Shown here: piece by piece, positions 1-7,854 of the stretch
Layout of the letters: each line of letters opens with the position of its first letter
How positions within the stretch are numbered: the stretch's first letter is position 1
From: CF-46 sp042408445
GTDB lineage: Bacteria > Chloroflexota > Limnocylindria > Limnocylindrales > CSP1-4
Length of the DNA: 64,000 nucleotides
NCBI GenBank assembly: GCA_042408445.1
Contig: JBHORC010000024.1
Location: 1-64,000 of the forward strand
Direction: 5' to 3'
Position numbers and translations under genes: made by a program
Notes under the pieces: model-generated
Told to the model about the DNA's origin: nothing
The model's database searches: none
What the model saw: the letters and a program-made list of their open reading frames with translations, nothing else

Positions 1-988
1 CCGGCACCGGGTCCGCGTCCTCCCGGTCCGCGGCGGTCGCCTCGCTCGACATCCGGCTCCGAGCCAGGATGATCAGGGCGACGCCGACCACGATCACCCC
101 GCCGGCGGCAAGCTGGACGGGCGCCACCGTCTCGTGGAGGAGGAGCCAGCCGAGAAAGACGGCGATCACGGGGTTCACGAAGGCGTAGGTCGCGACGAGC
201 GGCAGCGGCGCGTGCCGGATCACCCAGACGAAGGCGGTGAAGGCGATCAGGCTGCCCACGACCGTGAGGTAGCCGGTCGCGAGCACCGCCTCGACCGGGA
301 CCGCGGCAGGCCGGAACGCCGCCACCTCGCCGGTCAGCAGGGCCGCGCCCGCGAGCACGATCGAGCCGCTGAACATCTCGAGCCCCGTGGCGAGAATCGG
401 GTCGCGCGGCAGCCGCGCGCGGTTCGTCGCGAACGTCGAGCCGGCGGCCCAGCAGATCGGTGACAGGATCAGGAGCCCGATCCCGAGCGGATCGAGGCTG
501 CGGTCGACTGCGATGCCCTGGCCGACGAGGATCACGACGCCGACGATTCCGATCACGATCCCGACGACCGCGAGCGCCGGCAGCCGCTCGCGGAAGAAGA
601 GCCGGCCATAGACGGCGACCCACGCCGGCATCACCGCGATCAGGACACCGGTGATGCCGGAGGGGACGGTCTGCTCTGCCCAGGACACCAGGCCCATCCC
701 ACCGAACATCAGGCACGTCCCGACGATCGCCGCGTCACGGAGCTCGCGGCGGCTGGGACGGACGAGGCGGCCACGCGCCATGACGGCAGCCGCGCCGATC
801 ATGACGAGTCCGGCGATCGAGAAGCGGATCGCGCCCATGACGAACGGCGGGATCGTCTCGACCGCGACGCGGATCGCGAGGTAGGTCGATCCCCACACGA
901 CATAGAGGATCAGGATCGCGGTCCACACGAGGGCCGGGGCCGCGGACCGGACACGTGCCGCCGACGCCGACGAAGGTCGCGCCGCCAC
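1..988 (-). CDS. EamA/DMT-family permease (C-terminus cut by window edge)
   Basis: Inner-membrane drug/metabolite transporter superfamily protein. Reading the minus strand gives a continuous hydrophobic frame with the EamA signatures: an N-terminal VVWGSTYLAIR-like first helix and a second EamA repeat ending in helices around GYLTVVGSLIAF and VNPVIAVFLGWL. About ten membrane segments are visible. I chose the GTG at 988-986 because GAGGGA sits just upstream; no in-frame ATG gives a better start. The frame runs off position 1, so the last residues are missing. The tail already looks hydrophilic (SSEATAADRED), so little is lost. The substrate cannot be told from the sequence. The plus-strand frames here are shadows of this gene. 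Confidence 0.85.
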   Translation of the reverse strand, partial: MAARPSSASAARVRSAAPALVWTAILILYVVWGSTYLAIRVAVETIPPFVMGAIRFSIAGLVMIGAAAVMARGRLVRPSRRELRDAAIVGTCLMFGGMGLVSWAEQTVPSGITGVLIAVMPAWVAVYGRLFFRERLPALAVVGIVIGIVGVVILVGQGIAVDRSLDPLGIGLLILSPICWAAGSTFATNRARLPRDPILATGLEMFSGSIVLAGAALLTGEVAAFRPAAVPVEAVLATGYLTVVGSLIAFTAFVWVIRHAPLPLVATYAFVNPVIAVFLGWLLLHETVAPVQLAAGGVIVVGVALIILARSRMSSEATAADREDADPVP

Positions 989-1093
989 CCGTCCCTCGTG
1001 GCTGCTCTCCGGGCTGCGGAAGGCGCTTGGCTTAGTCGGCTGGTCCAAGATGCGAGTGTACGACATCGTCGACAAGAGTCACGGCGGGAGCCG

Positions 1094-1894
1094 TCAGGCG
1101 GCGACGTCCGCTCCCGTCGGCCGGCAGTGGCGGCAGGGTCGGTAGCCGGCGGCAGACGCGGCCCGGGCCGACGGGAACCGGACCAGGTGGCGGTCGGTCA
1201 CCCGGCGGGCGTCGTGGCAGGTCGGCAGGCAGTAGATCCGGGTCGTGTCCGAGCCGAAGTAGCGAATGCCGGCTCGTGCCAGCGCCTCGAGCTCGTCCGG
1301 GCGGGCGCCTTCGTCCGTGAGGATCGCCCGCTTGTTGGCCGGCCCGCCGAGCGAGTACTGGCCGATCATCCCGTCGCTCCGGACGACTCGGTGGCACGGC
1401 ACGATCAGCGGGACCGGGTTGTGCCCGAGCGCTGTCCCGACGGCGCGGACCGCCTTCGGTCGCCCGATCTCCGCCGCGATCCAGCCGTACGGCCGGACCT
1501 CGCCACGGGGGATCTCGAGCGCCTTCATCCAGACCGCCCGCTCGAACTCGGTCGAGCCGCGAAGGTCGAGCGGGATCCGGTTCCGTCGATCGCCGGCGAG
1601 TCGACGCGCGATCTTCGCCGCGAGACCGTCGGGGAGCGCGTCGCGTCGACGAGCGATTCGGCCCGTCCGGGCATGGAACCGCTGCTCGAATGTCGCGTCG
1701 TCCGGTGCCTCCTCGACCGTCGAGACGCCGCGGCCGTTCCAGGCGACCCGGAGCGGCCCGATCGGCGAGTCCATCAGCGCGTAGTCGTCGGCGAGCCCGA
1801 CGGCAACGAGCGTCGCGTGGGCGAGCCCCGGAGGCGCCGCCTCCCCGAGACCGGCGAGGGCGGCGTGCGCGACGGGTTCGAACGTCTCGGTCAT
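1094..1894 (-). CDS. O6-alkylguanine-DNA alkyltransferase with C-terminal Ada methylphosphotriester domain
   Basis: A 266-residue suicide DNA-repair protein. Residues about 40-200 form an Ogt/MGMT domain with the alkyl-acceptor motif PCHRV (Cys167) and the GxxRAVGxAxGxNP helix. Residues about 210-260 match the zinc-binding Ada N-terminal domain that takes methyl groups from phosphotriesters: Cys222, Cys226, Cys254 and Cys257, spaced 4, 28 and 3. E. coli Ada uses C38, C42, C69 and C72, spaced 4, 27 and 3. The order is reversed relative to Ada, and no AraC-type helix-turn-helix lies between or after the domains. The ATG at 1894 overlaps the stop of the upstream ECF sigma gene (ATGA), so the two are translationally coupled. 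Domain assignment is by motif and is firm; the regulatory role is inferred. Confidence 0.9.
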   Translation of the reverse strand: MTETFEPVAHAALAGLGEAAPPGLAHATLVAVGLADDYALMDSPIGPLRVAWNGRGVSTVEEAPDDATFEQRFHARTGRIARRRDALPDGLAAKIARRLAGDRRNRIPLDLRGSTEFERAVWMKALEIPRGEVRPYGWIAAEIGRPKAVRAVGTALGHNPVPLIVPCHRVVRSDGMIGQYSLGGPANKRAILTDEGARPDELEALARAGIRYFGSDTTRIYCLPTCHDARRVTDRHLVRFPSARAASAAGYRPCRHCRPTGADVAA

Positions 1895-2466
1895 GCGGGG
1901 ATCTCCTCGCGCTCGTGCCGCTCGGCGGCGAGGAGCGCAGTGCGCAGGGCGGTGAGCCCGCGGTGGACGTGGGCCTTGACGGTGCCCTCCGGGCGACCCG
2001 TGACCTCCGCGATCTCGGCATACGACAGGCCGTCGACGTGGCGGAGGACCACGGCGGTTCGTTGCGCCCGCGACAGGCCGGCGAGCAGCCTCGCCCACGT
2101 CTCTCGCTCGTCCCGTCTGGTGAGCGGGTCCACGACCGGCTCGGTTCCCGGTTCGAACGAGAGCTCGGTCGTTGGAACCCGCCGCACCCGTGCCCGGTTG
2201 CGTCCGGCGTTCAGGAGGATCGTCGTCAGCCAGCCGCGGAGCCGCAACTCCCGGATCCGGGCGGGTGGGTAGGTCGCCAGGGCCCGGTACGCCCGGACGA
2301 AACAGTCCTGGACCAGCTCCTCTGCGTCGTGCCGGTCTCCGCCGGTGCGGTGGGCGATCGTGAAGAGCCGGTCCTGGTGGGCACGAACGAGCGCCTCGAA
2401 CGCGCCGTCGAGGTTGGTGGCGAGCTCGCGGGTGAGGCGGGCGTCGTCAGCGTGCTCGGTGTCCAT
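1891..2466 (-). CDS. ECF RNA polymerase sigma factor
   Basis: Group 4 (ECF) sigma factor, about 191 residues. Region 2 is visible as the DAFEALVRAHQDRLFTIA helix followed by DAEELVQDCFVRAY. Region 4 is LSRAQRTAVVLRHVDGLSYAEIAE followed by TGRPEGTVKAHVHRGL. I took the ATG at 2466; an in-frame GTG at 2481 is the alternative, and neither has a clear Shine-Dalgarno. Its stop overlaps the start of the alkyltransferase/Ada-domain gene, so that protein is its immediate partner. No recognisable anti-sigma gene lies in the same operon. The small membrane protein at 2713 is divergent and could be related, but nothing shows this. Confidence 0.92.
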   Translation of the reverse strand: MDTEHADDARLTRELATNLDGAFEALVRAHQDRLFTIAHRTGGDRHDAEELVQDCFVRAYRALATYPPARIRELRLRGWLTTILLNAGRNRARVRRVPTTELSFEPGTEPVVDPLTRRDERETWARLLAGLSRAQRTAVVLRHVDGLSYAEIAEVTGRPEGTVKAHVHRGLTALRTALLAAERHEREEIPA

Positions 2467-2712
2467 CGACCAATGAAACACTGCTTGCCGGACATCCGTT
2501 GCGTCGGGCGCGGATCGGGCGGACGACCGACGGCGTCGACAGGTACCTCACGGCGACGTCCGCTCAGGCGGGCATCTTTAAGGCAGGCAAGCCACCGGCG
2601 ATCGGGACGACGCCCGATGGCGGGCCGGGCCGCCGAACCGAGGATGCAGACATCGACCACGCGGACCGATCCGACCCACAAGAGGCGGGCGGACCGAGTG
2701 GACAAGGAGGAC

Positions 2713-3006
2713 ATGATGTCCGCTTCCACCCGCACGATCCAGCAGTCCGCCGGGCTCGGATCGATCCTCACGCCGGTCGCCGTCGCCGGTGCCGCGCTCA
2801 TCGCGACCGTCGGGATCGCCTGGGGGGCGATGAACCTGACGGCTGCCCATCCGGCCGCGCAGGCGACGCAGTCCGTCATCCGGCCGCCCGTCGTCATCGA
2901 CCTCGGGTCGCGCGACGTCGCGGAGCCGGGCACCGCTCCGCTGTTCGTCGATCACGGCGGCCGGTTCGACAACGTCACGACCTATCGCCGCCTCCAGGCG
3001 AAGTAG
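2713..3006 (+). CDS. small single-pass membrane protein
   Basis: A 97-residue protein of unknown function with one hydrophobic segment near residues 19-42 (TPVAVAGAALIATVGIAWGA) and a short polar tail. AAGGAGG at 2704-2710 is an excellent Shine-Dalgarno. It sits 5 nt before the second ATG (2716) and 2 nt before the first (2713), so the true start may be 2716. It is transcribed divergently from the ECF sigma gene with about 250 bp between them, and ends at a strong hairpin. The same frame runs open further upstream but without coding character. The gene call is good because of the ribosome site; the function is unknown. Confidence 0.65.
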   Translation: MMSASTRTIQQSAGLGSILTPVAVAGAALIATVGIAWGAMNLTAAHPAAQATQSVIRPPVVIDLGSRDVAEPGTAPLFVDHGGRFDNVTTYRRLQAK

Positions 3007-3047
3007 TCGTCCGGCCGGGAGCGCCCGGCAGGACAGCAGCAGACCCA

Positions 3048-3081
3048 CGAACGCCGCCCCGGAGTACCGGGGCGGCGTTCG
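3048..3081. terminator. strong 15-bp hairpin, bidirectional terminator candidate
   Basis: A perfect 15-bp stem (3048-3062 with 3067-3081) closed by the tetraloop AGTA. It lies between the convergent small membrane protein and the cupredoxin gene. No T-run follows on either strand, so efficiency as an intrinsic terminator is uncertain. Confidence 0.55.
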
Positions 3082-3098
3082 CATGCGTGGAGCTGTGC

Positions 3099-3563
3099 CT
3101 ACTGGACGACGACGCTGTAGTCCTTCATCTGTCCGGGATGAATCGAACAGTGGTAGGTGTACGTGCCCGGCTGGTTGAAGACCAGCATCGCCGACGCGCC
3201 GCTGTTGATCGTCTTCGTGTCACAGGCGCCGTTGTCGAGGGTCGCGCTGTGCGGGGCGCTGTCCTGGTTCGACCACTCGATGATGTCGCCGACCTTGGCC
3301 TGGACGGGCTGAGGGGCGAACTTGAAGTCCTTGACCGTCACGGTGACGGTCGCGGTCGAGCCTGCCGGGGCGGCGGCGCAGGCCGTTCCGCCGCCTGCCG
3401 CCACGGAGGCACCGGCACCGGCGCCGGACGAAGCGCCGCCCGCCGGGGAAGCCGCGGCGGACGAGCCGCCACCGCCCGCGGGCGCGGCCGTCGAACCGCT
3501 TCCCGAGCATGCCGCGAGGGCCAGAAGCGCCGCAGTGACCGGCAGCAGGACGAGACGTCGCAT
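3099..3563 (-). CDS. cupredoxin (plastocyanin-like) lipoprotein
   Basis: A 154-residue exported copper protein. The N-terminus is a lipoprotein signal with lipobox LALAAC. Next come about 40 residues of Gly/Ser/Ala-rich linker and a cupredoxin domain. Type-1 copper ligands are visible as the His in SAPHSATLD and the Cys, His and Met of YHCSIHPGQM. It is probably a membrane-anchored electron carrier. The ATG at 3563 has GGAGG about 6 nt upstream. It stands alone, convergent with the small membrane protein gene. A CopC homologue is found much later in the window, so copper handling is a recurring theme, but there is no direct operon link. Confidence 0.9.
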   Translation of the reverse strand: MRRLVLLPVTAALLALAACSGSGSTAAPAGGGGSSAAASPAGGASSGAGAGASVAAGGGTACAAAPAGSTATVTVTVKDFKFAPQPVQAKVGDIIEWSNQDSAPHSATLDNGACDTKTINSGASAMLVFNQPGTYTYHCSIHPGQMKDYSVVVQ

Positions 3564-3656
3564 GGAAACCTCCGAGGTGGGCGAGTCCGTTGGGGGGCGG
3601 CTCGCGGGCAGATGCTGAACGGTACGCGTCGCCGAGTCCACCCGGTTTCGCGACGC

Positions 3657-3662
3657 TATCGT
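3657..3662 (+). promoter_or_regulatory. -10 box TATCGT for a leaderless transcript
   Basis: Ends 6 nt before the ATG at 3669, which would put the transcription start on the A of the start codon. There is no Shine-Dalgarno. Confidence 0.5.
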
Positions 3663-3668
3663 TCCCGG

Positions 3669-4553
3669 ATGCTCGCCGATCCCCCGATGCCCGCAGGCGA
3701 ATCGGCGCGGCCGGCCGACCTGACCCCGGCCGACGTCCGCTGGCTGTCGTGGCACGAGGCGCGGTCGCACGGCCTGGTCGGCCGCGAGGTCCGGAACCTC
3801 GACGACGCGTACCTCCTCCACGACCCGACGGATCGGGAGCCCTTCTGGAATCGGCTCGTCGGGATCGCGTGGCCCCGTCCGGCGGCAGCCTTCGATCGAC
3901 GGCTGACCGAGGCGCTCGCCCTGTTCGCTGGCATCGATCGGATCCCGCATGTCTGGCCGACGCCGGGTTTCGACGAGCCCCCCGACCTGGTCGATCGCCT
4001 TGGCGCCAACGGATTCGAGGATCACGGGGGCGGCCTGTTCATGGTCCTCGACCCGGAGCGGTTCGCAGCCGAGCCGCGACCCGGCCGGGATCCCGACCGC
4101 AGCCGCGAACACGTCACGGTCGAGCGGTTTCATCGGCTCGTCGGGACCGAGGCGGAGGAAGCGGCGCGGGCGATCGCCCAGGTCCTGATCGCCTCGTTCG
4201 ACGTGGGGCCGGAGCGCCGGGTGGCGATCGAGCTGGAGACCGTCCAGGGGCTCGCCTCGGACCTGTACCACGTGATCCTCGCCCGGGTCGATGGCCAGCC
4301 GGCCGCCGTCACCCGACGGACGACGTTCGCAGGTGCGAGCTATCTGTCGTCGATCGGCACGGACCCACAGCATCGAGGTCGCGGCCTCGGCCGGCTCGTC
4401 ACCTCGATCGCCGTCGCGGACGCGCTCGCGGACCGCAGCCGGTGGGTCTACCTGGGCGTGTTCGAGGAGAACCATGTCGCGCGACGGCTGTACGACTCGA
4501 TCGGCTTCGACCCCGTGGGCGGCGTGAACCCGGACCTCCTGCTGCGCCCGTGA
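3669..4553 (+). CDS. GNAT-family N-acetyltransferase
   Basis: A 294-residue protein whose C-terminal half is a GNAT fold. Motif A is visible as SSIGTDPQHRGRGLGRLVTS, the acetyl-CoA pyrophosphate loop, followed by the motif B region EENHVARRLYDSIGF. The N-terminal half (about 150 residues) is a second, degenerate domain without the loop, as in tandem GNAT proteins. The substrate is unknown. Its stop overlaps the GTG of the next gene (GTGA), starting a three-gene coupled run. The start has a -10-like box but no ribosome site, so the transcript is probably leaderless. Confidence 0.85.
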   Translation: MLADPPMPAGESARPADLTPADVRWLSWHEARSHGLVGREVRNLDDAYLLHDPTDREPFWNRLVGIAWPRPAAAFDRRLTEALALFAGIDRIPHVWPTPGFDEPPDLVDRLGANGFEDHGGGLFMVLDPERFAAEPRPGRDPDRSREHVTVERFHRLVGTEAEEAARAIAQVLIASFDVGPERRVAIELETVQGLASDLYHVILARVDGQPAAVTRRTTFAGASYLSSIGTDPQHRGRGLGRLVTSIAVADALADRSRWVYLGVFEENHVARRLYDSIGFDPVGGVNPDLLLRP

Positions 4554-5011
4554 AGGCAGCGGCCCTCGATGACCTGCTCGCGGCGGTGGTCGAGTCGCCG
4601 GATGACCTCGAGGTGCTGGCCGAGATCCACGGCACCGTCGAGCTGGAGCGGGCTATCCGCGAGCTGGACGCAGTGGTGGGGGAGGGCGACCTCGCCGAGG
4701 ACGTCCTCCTGGGCGCGCGGATCGCGATCCTCCGCGATCGCGCGATCGTTCTCGCCGAACCGGCGACGGAGGGCCGCCTGGCAGCCAGCCTCGCCCGACT
4801 CGGCGAGGGCTCGGTGGGTCGGTACGTCGCGGTCATCGCTCGTGGGGAAGCGCCATTCGCCGCTGTGCGCCGCCGCGCGGCTGACTCCGGCCTCGCCCTG
4901 TCGCGACCAGAGGAGGGTCCGTTCGGGCCGGAGATCCTCGTCGTGACCCGGCCGATCGGCAGCCCGAGCCTGCTGCTCGTCGAACGCGGTTCGCTACCAT
5001 CGCGGCCATGA
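4550..5011 (+). CDS. conserved-looking hypothetical protein
   Basis: A 153-residue soluble protein with no domain I recognise. The first 50 residues are strongly helical and acidic (LLAAVVESPDDLEVLAEIH). The rest looks like a small alpha/beta domain. It is coupled at both ends: GTGA overlap with the acetyltransferase before it and ATGA overlap with the acetyltransferase after it. Its place between two GNAT genes suggests a shared pathway, but no function can be assigned. Confidence 0.65.
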   Translation: MKAAALDDLLAAVVESPDDLEVLAEIHGTVELERAIRELDAVVGEGDLAEDVLLGARIAILRDRAIVLAEPATEGRLAASLARLGEGSVGRYVAVIARGEAPFAAVRRRAADSGLALSRPEEGPFGPEILVVTRPIGSPSLLLVERGSLPSRP

Positions 5012-5448
5012 CCGACCGTCAGCCGATCCTCGTCCGACCCGCCACCACCGAAGATGCGGATCGGATCGCCGCGCTCTTCACCGACGAGGGCTACCCGGCC
5101 GGCCCGAGCGACATCGTCGAGCGCCTCGGCCGGTTCGACTCGGACCATTCGCGCGTGTTCGTCGCCGATCTCGACGGCGAGGTCCTGGGGTTTGTCGCCG
5201 TCCATGCCCTGGCGCGCTTCGAACACTCGGACTGGATCGTCCGGATTGTGGCTCTGGTCGTCGACGCCGGCGTTCGCGAACGGGGGATCGGCCGGCTCCT
5301 CATGGAGGAGGCGGAGCGACTCGGGCGGGACGTTGGTGCGGCGTTCGCCGAGGTCACGGCGGGCCATCATCGGCCCGACGCCCGGCGGCTGTACGAGGAG
5401 CTCGGCTACGACGGGACGGTCGCGGCCTACCTCCGGAAGCGGCTCTGA
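5008..5448 (+). CDS. GNAT-family N-acetyltransferase
   Basis: A compact single-domain GNAT enzyme of 146 residues. It shows the N-terminal RPATTEDADRIAALF strand-helix, a VVDAGVRERGIGRLLMEEAE acetyl-CoA loop and a C-terminal RRLYEELGYDG motif typical of small-molecule acetyltransferases. The start is coupled to the preceding gene (ATGA). A TACCAT box at 4995-5000 could also give a leaderless transcript starting at the ATG. The substrate is unknown. Confidence 0.88.
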   Translation: MTDRQPILVRPATTEDADRIAALFTDEGYPAGPSDIVERLGRFDSDHSRVFVADLDGEVLGFVAVHALARFEHSDWIVRIVALVVDAGVRERGIGRLLMEEAERLGRDVGAAFAEVTAGHHRPDARRLYEELGYDGTVAAYLRKRL

Positions 5449-5503
5449 CGAGGCGACCGACGTCGACGGCGATTCGCGACTCCTGACGACGGCCACTCCG
5501 CCC

Positions 5504-6910
5504 ATGGCCCGGTTCCCGCGGCTCCGGCTCCGCGATCCGGCGATCGACCTCGTCGACCTGCCGTGGGAGCAGCCGCTCGCGGAGTGGCCGTCGGACCGGC
5601 TCGACTTCCGCTACGTCCCGGTCGGGCCCTCCCGACACCTCGTCCGGTTCCTCGTGGCGAACGGCGTGCTCTACGCCCTCAAGGAGCTGCCGCTGGGCGC
5701 CGCCCGTCGCGAGTACCGCGTCCTCCTTCATCTCGAGGGCCTCCGCCTCCCGACGGTCGAGGCAGCCGGCGTCGCGGAATCGCCCGCGACCGACAGCGCG
5801 ATCCTCGTGACGAAGTTCCTGCCGCACTCGCTGCAGTACCGCCGCCTGATGATGCGGCTGCCGCCGACCAGCGGGTCCTACCGAGACCGGCTGCTCGACG
5901 GGATGGCGTTCCTGCTCGTCGACCTCCATCGGGCCGGCGTGTTCTGGGGCGACTGCTCGCTCGCGAACACGCTGTTCCGGCGGGACGGAGACCGGATCCA
6001 GGCGTACCTCGTCGACGCGGAGACGAGCGAGGTCTTCCCGGCGCTGTCCGACGGGCAACGAACCTACGACCTGGACATCCTCGTCGAGAACGTCGCGTTC
6101 GGGCTCGCCGACCTGTCCGCGATGCAGGGCTGGAACGAGGACGCGGAGAGCGCGATCGCGGCGGCCGAGCGCGTTCGCGACCAGTACGGGCGCATCTGGA
6201 GCATGATCAACGACGAGCCCGTGCTCCACCCCGACGATCGGGTCGCGATCCGGAATCGCGTCCGGCGCCTCAACGACCTGGGCTACTCGGTCGATCTCGA
6301 CGTCGATCCCGACGCCTCGGACGGCCGCGTCCGCCTCCGCATGGGCATCACGACGCGCCGCTACCACGCCCGCCAGCTCGAGCGCCGAACGCGGATCCGG
6401 GCACTGGAAGGCCAGGCTCGGCTCCTCCTCAACGACCTGAACGAATACGGCGCGTGGCTCGAGTGGCGCGAGAGTCGCCAGATCGCGCCCGACGAGGTCT
6501 CGGATCGCTGGCTCCGCGACGTCTACCGGCCGACGCTCGCCCGGATCGGAGCCGCGGTCGGCCCGGAGCGGGACCTCGTGCAGGCCTACTGCGACGTCCT
6601 CGAGGAGAAGTGGCTCCTCTCGGAGCAGGCTGGCTGGGACGTCGGTTTGAATGCCGCCGTCGAGGCGTACCTCGCGCTGGGCGCGCCGGCACCGGAGAGC
6701 GGGGCGCGTCCGGACGATCCGGGCGCCGTCCTCGATCCGCTCGAGGTCGACCCGCTCGAGCTCGACCTCCTGGAGCTCGAGCCGCCCATCGCGAGCGCAT
6801 CGGATCGGGCGAGCGGGACGCACGGCGATGGGGCGGAACCTGGAGGCGTGGACGGCGGGGAGCGCGCGTCCCACGACCACGACGACGACATGGCACCATC
6901 AGCCCGGTGA
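5504..6910 (+). CDS. DUF4032-type protein with kinase-like fold
   Basis: A 468-residue cytoplasmic protein. The N-terminal ~270 residues resemble an atypical protein-kinase/Bud32 fold. LYALKELPLGAARREYRVL holds a candidate lysine and glutamate. LHRAGVFWGDCSLANTLF is a catalytic-loop analogue (HxGxxxGDxxxxN), and YLVDAETSEV corresponds to the metal-binding Asp position. A DUF4032-like region follows (RRYHARQLERRTRIRALEG), then an acidic low-complexity tail. The sequence resembles proteins annotated DUF4032/LPS-kinase-like in actinobacteria and Chloroflexota. Its stop overlaps the start of the ABC ATPase gene (GTGA), so it is co-translated with an exporter. The function is unproven. Confidence 0.8.
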   Translation: MARFPRLRLRDPAIDLVDLPWEQPLAEWPSDRLDFRYVPVGPSRHLVRFLVANGVLYALKELPLGAARREYRVLLHLEGLRLPTVEAAGVAESPATDSAILVTKFLPHSLQYRRLMMRLPPTSGSYRDRLLDGMAFLLVDLHRAGVFWGDCSLANTLFRRDGDRIQAYLVDAETSEVFPALSDGQRTYDLDILVENVAFGLADLSAMQGWNEDAESAIAAAERVRDQYGRIWSMINDEPVLHPDDRVAIRNRVRRLNDLGYSVDLDVDPDASDGRVRLRMGITTRRYHARQLERRTRIRALEGQARLLLNDLNEYGAWLEWRESRQIAPDEVSDRWLRDVYRPTLARIGAAVGPERDLVQAYCDVLEEKWLLSEQAGWDVGLNAAVEAYLALGAPAPESGARPDDPGAVLDPLEVDPLELDLLELEPPIASASDRASGTHGDGAEPGGVDGGERASHDHDDDMAPSAR

Positions 6911-7848
6911 CCAGCCAGGTGGCCACGGCCGCGGGGCCCGTCATCCGCGTGACCGGGCTCGAGAAGCGATACGGCGAGACGCGAGCCGTCGATGGCGTCA
7001 CCTTCGAGGTCGAGCCCGGGACGATCTTCGGCCTGCTGGGACCGAACGGAGCGGGCAAGACCACCACCGTCGAGGTGCTCGAAGGGCTGCGCGAGCCCGA
7101 TGCGGGCGAGGTCCGGATCCTGGGCCTCGACGCGGTTCGGCATGCCGACGAGCTGAAGGCGCGGATTGGGGTCTCGCTTCAGACCGCAGCCCTGTACCCG
7201 AAGCTGACCGTCGTCGAGGTGCTCGACCTGTTCCGGAGCTTCTACCGGACGGGCCGACCCGCCGAGGAGCTCATCGCCCTGATGGATCTCGGCGAGAAGC
7301 GGTCGACGCGGACGCAGGATCTCTCGGGCGGCCAGCGCCAGCGGCTGTCGGTGGCGCTGGCCCTCGTCAACGACCCGGAGCTCGTCTTCCTCGACGAGCC
7401 GACCACGGGCATGGACCCGGCCGCGCGGCGAGCGCTCTGGGACGTCGTCCTCGGCCTGCGCGCCGCCGGCCGGACCGTGCTGCTGACGACCCACTACCTC
7501 GAGGAGGCCGAGGTGCTCTGCGACCGCGTCGCGATCATGGATCACGGCCGGATCCTCGAGGAAGGGACGGTCGAGGAGCTCGTCAGTCGCCGGTTCCAGG
7601 AACGTGCCGTCCGCTTCGACGCGATCGACGGCCTGGGAGACGACGCACTCGCCGCGATGCCGGGCGTCTCGTCGGTCAAGCACGAGCACGGTGAGGTCCT
7701 CGTGTACACGCGCGATGTCGCGGCCACGATCGGGGCGGTTCTCGACGCCGCGGGGACGCTCGGCTTGGAGCCGGCGAATCTCGGCGTCCGGCGGCCCACG
7801 CTCGAGGACGTGTTCCTCGACCTCACGGGCCGCGGGCTCCGGGACTGA
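6907..7848 (+). CDS. ABC-2 exporter ATP-binding subunit
   Basis: A 313-residue ATPase of the DrrA/CcmA type. Walker A is GPNGAGKTT (residues 45-53), the signature is LSGGQRQR, Walker B is LVFLDEPTTGMDP, and the H-loop is TTHYLEEAE. The C-terminal ~80 residues form the accessory domain found in antibiotic-exporter ATPases. It powers the permease encoded 6 bp downstream. The GTG start overlaps the stop of the DUF4032-type gene. Confidence 0.95.
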   Translation: MTSQVATAAGPVIRVTGLEKRYGETRAVDGVTFEVEPGTIFGLLGPNGAGKTTTVEVLEGLREPDAGEVRILGLDAVRHADELKARIGVSLQTAALYPKLTVVEVLDLFRSFYRTGRPAEELIALMDLGEKRSTRTQDLSGGQRQRLSVALALVNDPELVFLDEPTTGMDPAARRALWDVVLGLRAAGRTVLLTTHYLEEAEVLCDRVAIMDHGRILEEGTVEELVSRRFQERAVRFDAIDGLGDDALAAMPGVSSVKHEHGEVLVYTRDVAATIGAVLDAAGTLGLEPANLGVRRPTLEDVFLDLTGRGLRD

Positions 7849-7854
7849 CGAGCG

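Noticed and set aside
134..463. plus-strand frame at the window start
   Set aside because: It is antisense to a clear EamA-family permease with proper membrane helices; composition is charged and repetitive.
998..2272. 424-residue plus-strand frame
   Set aside because: It overlaps the alkyltransferase and sigma genes on the opposite strand and has no recognisable motif.
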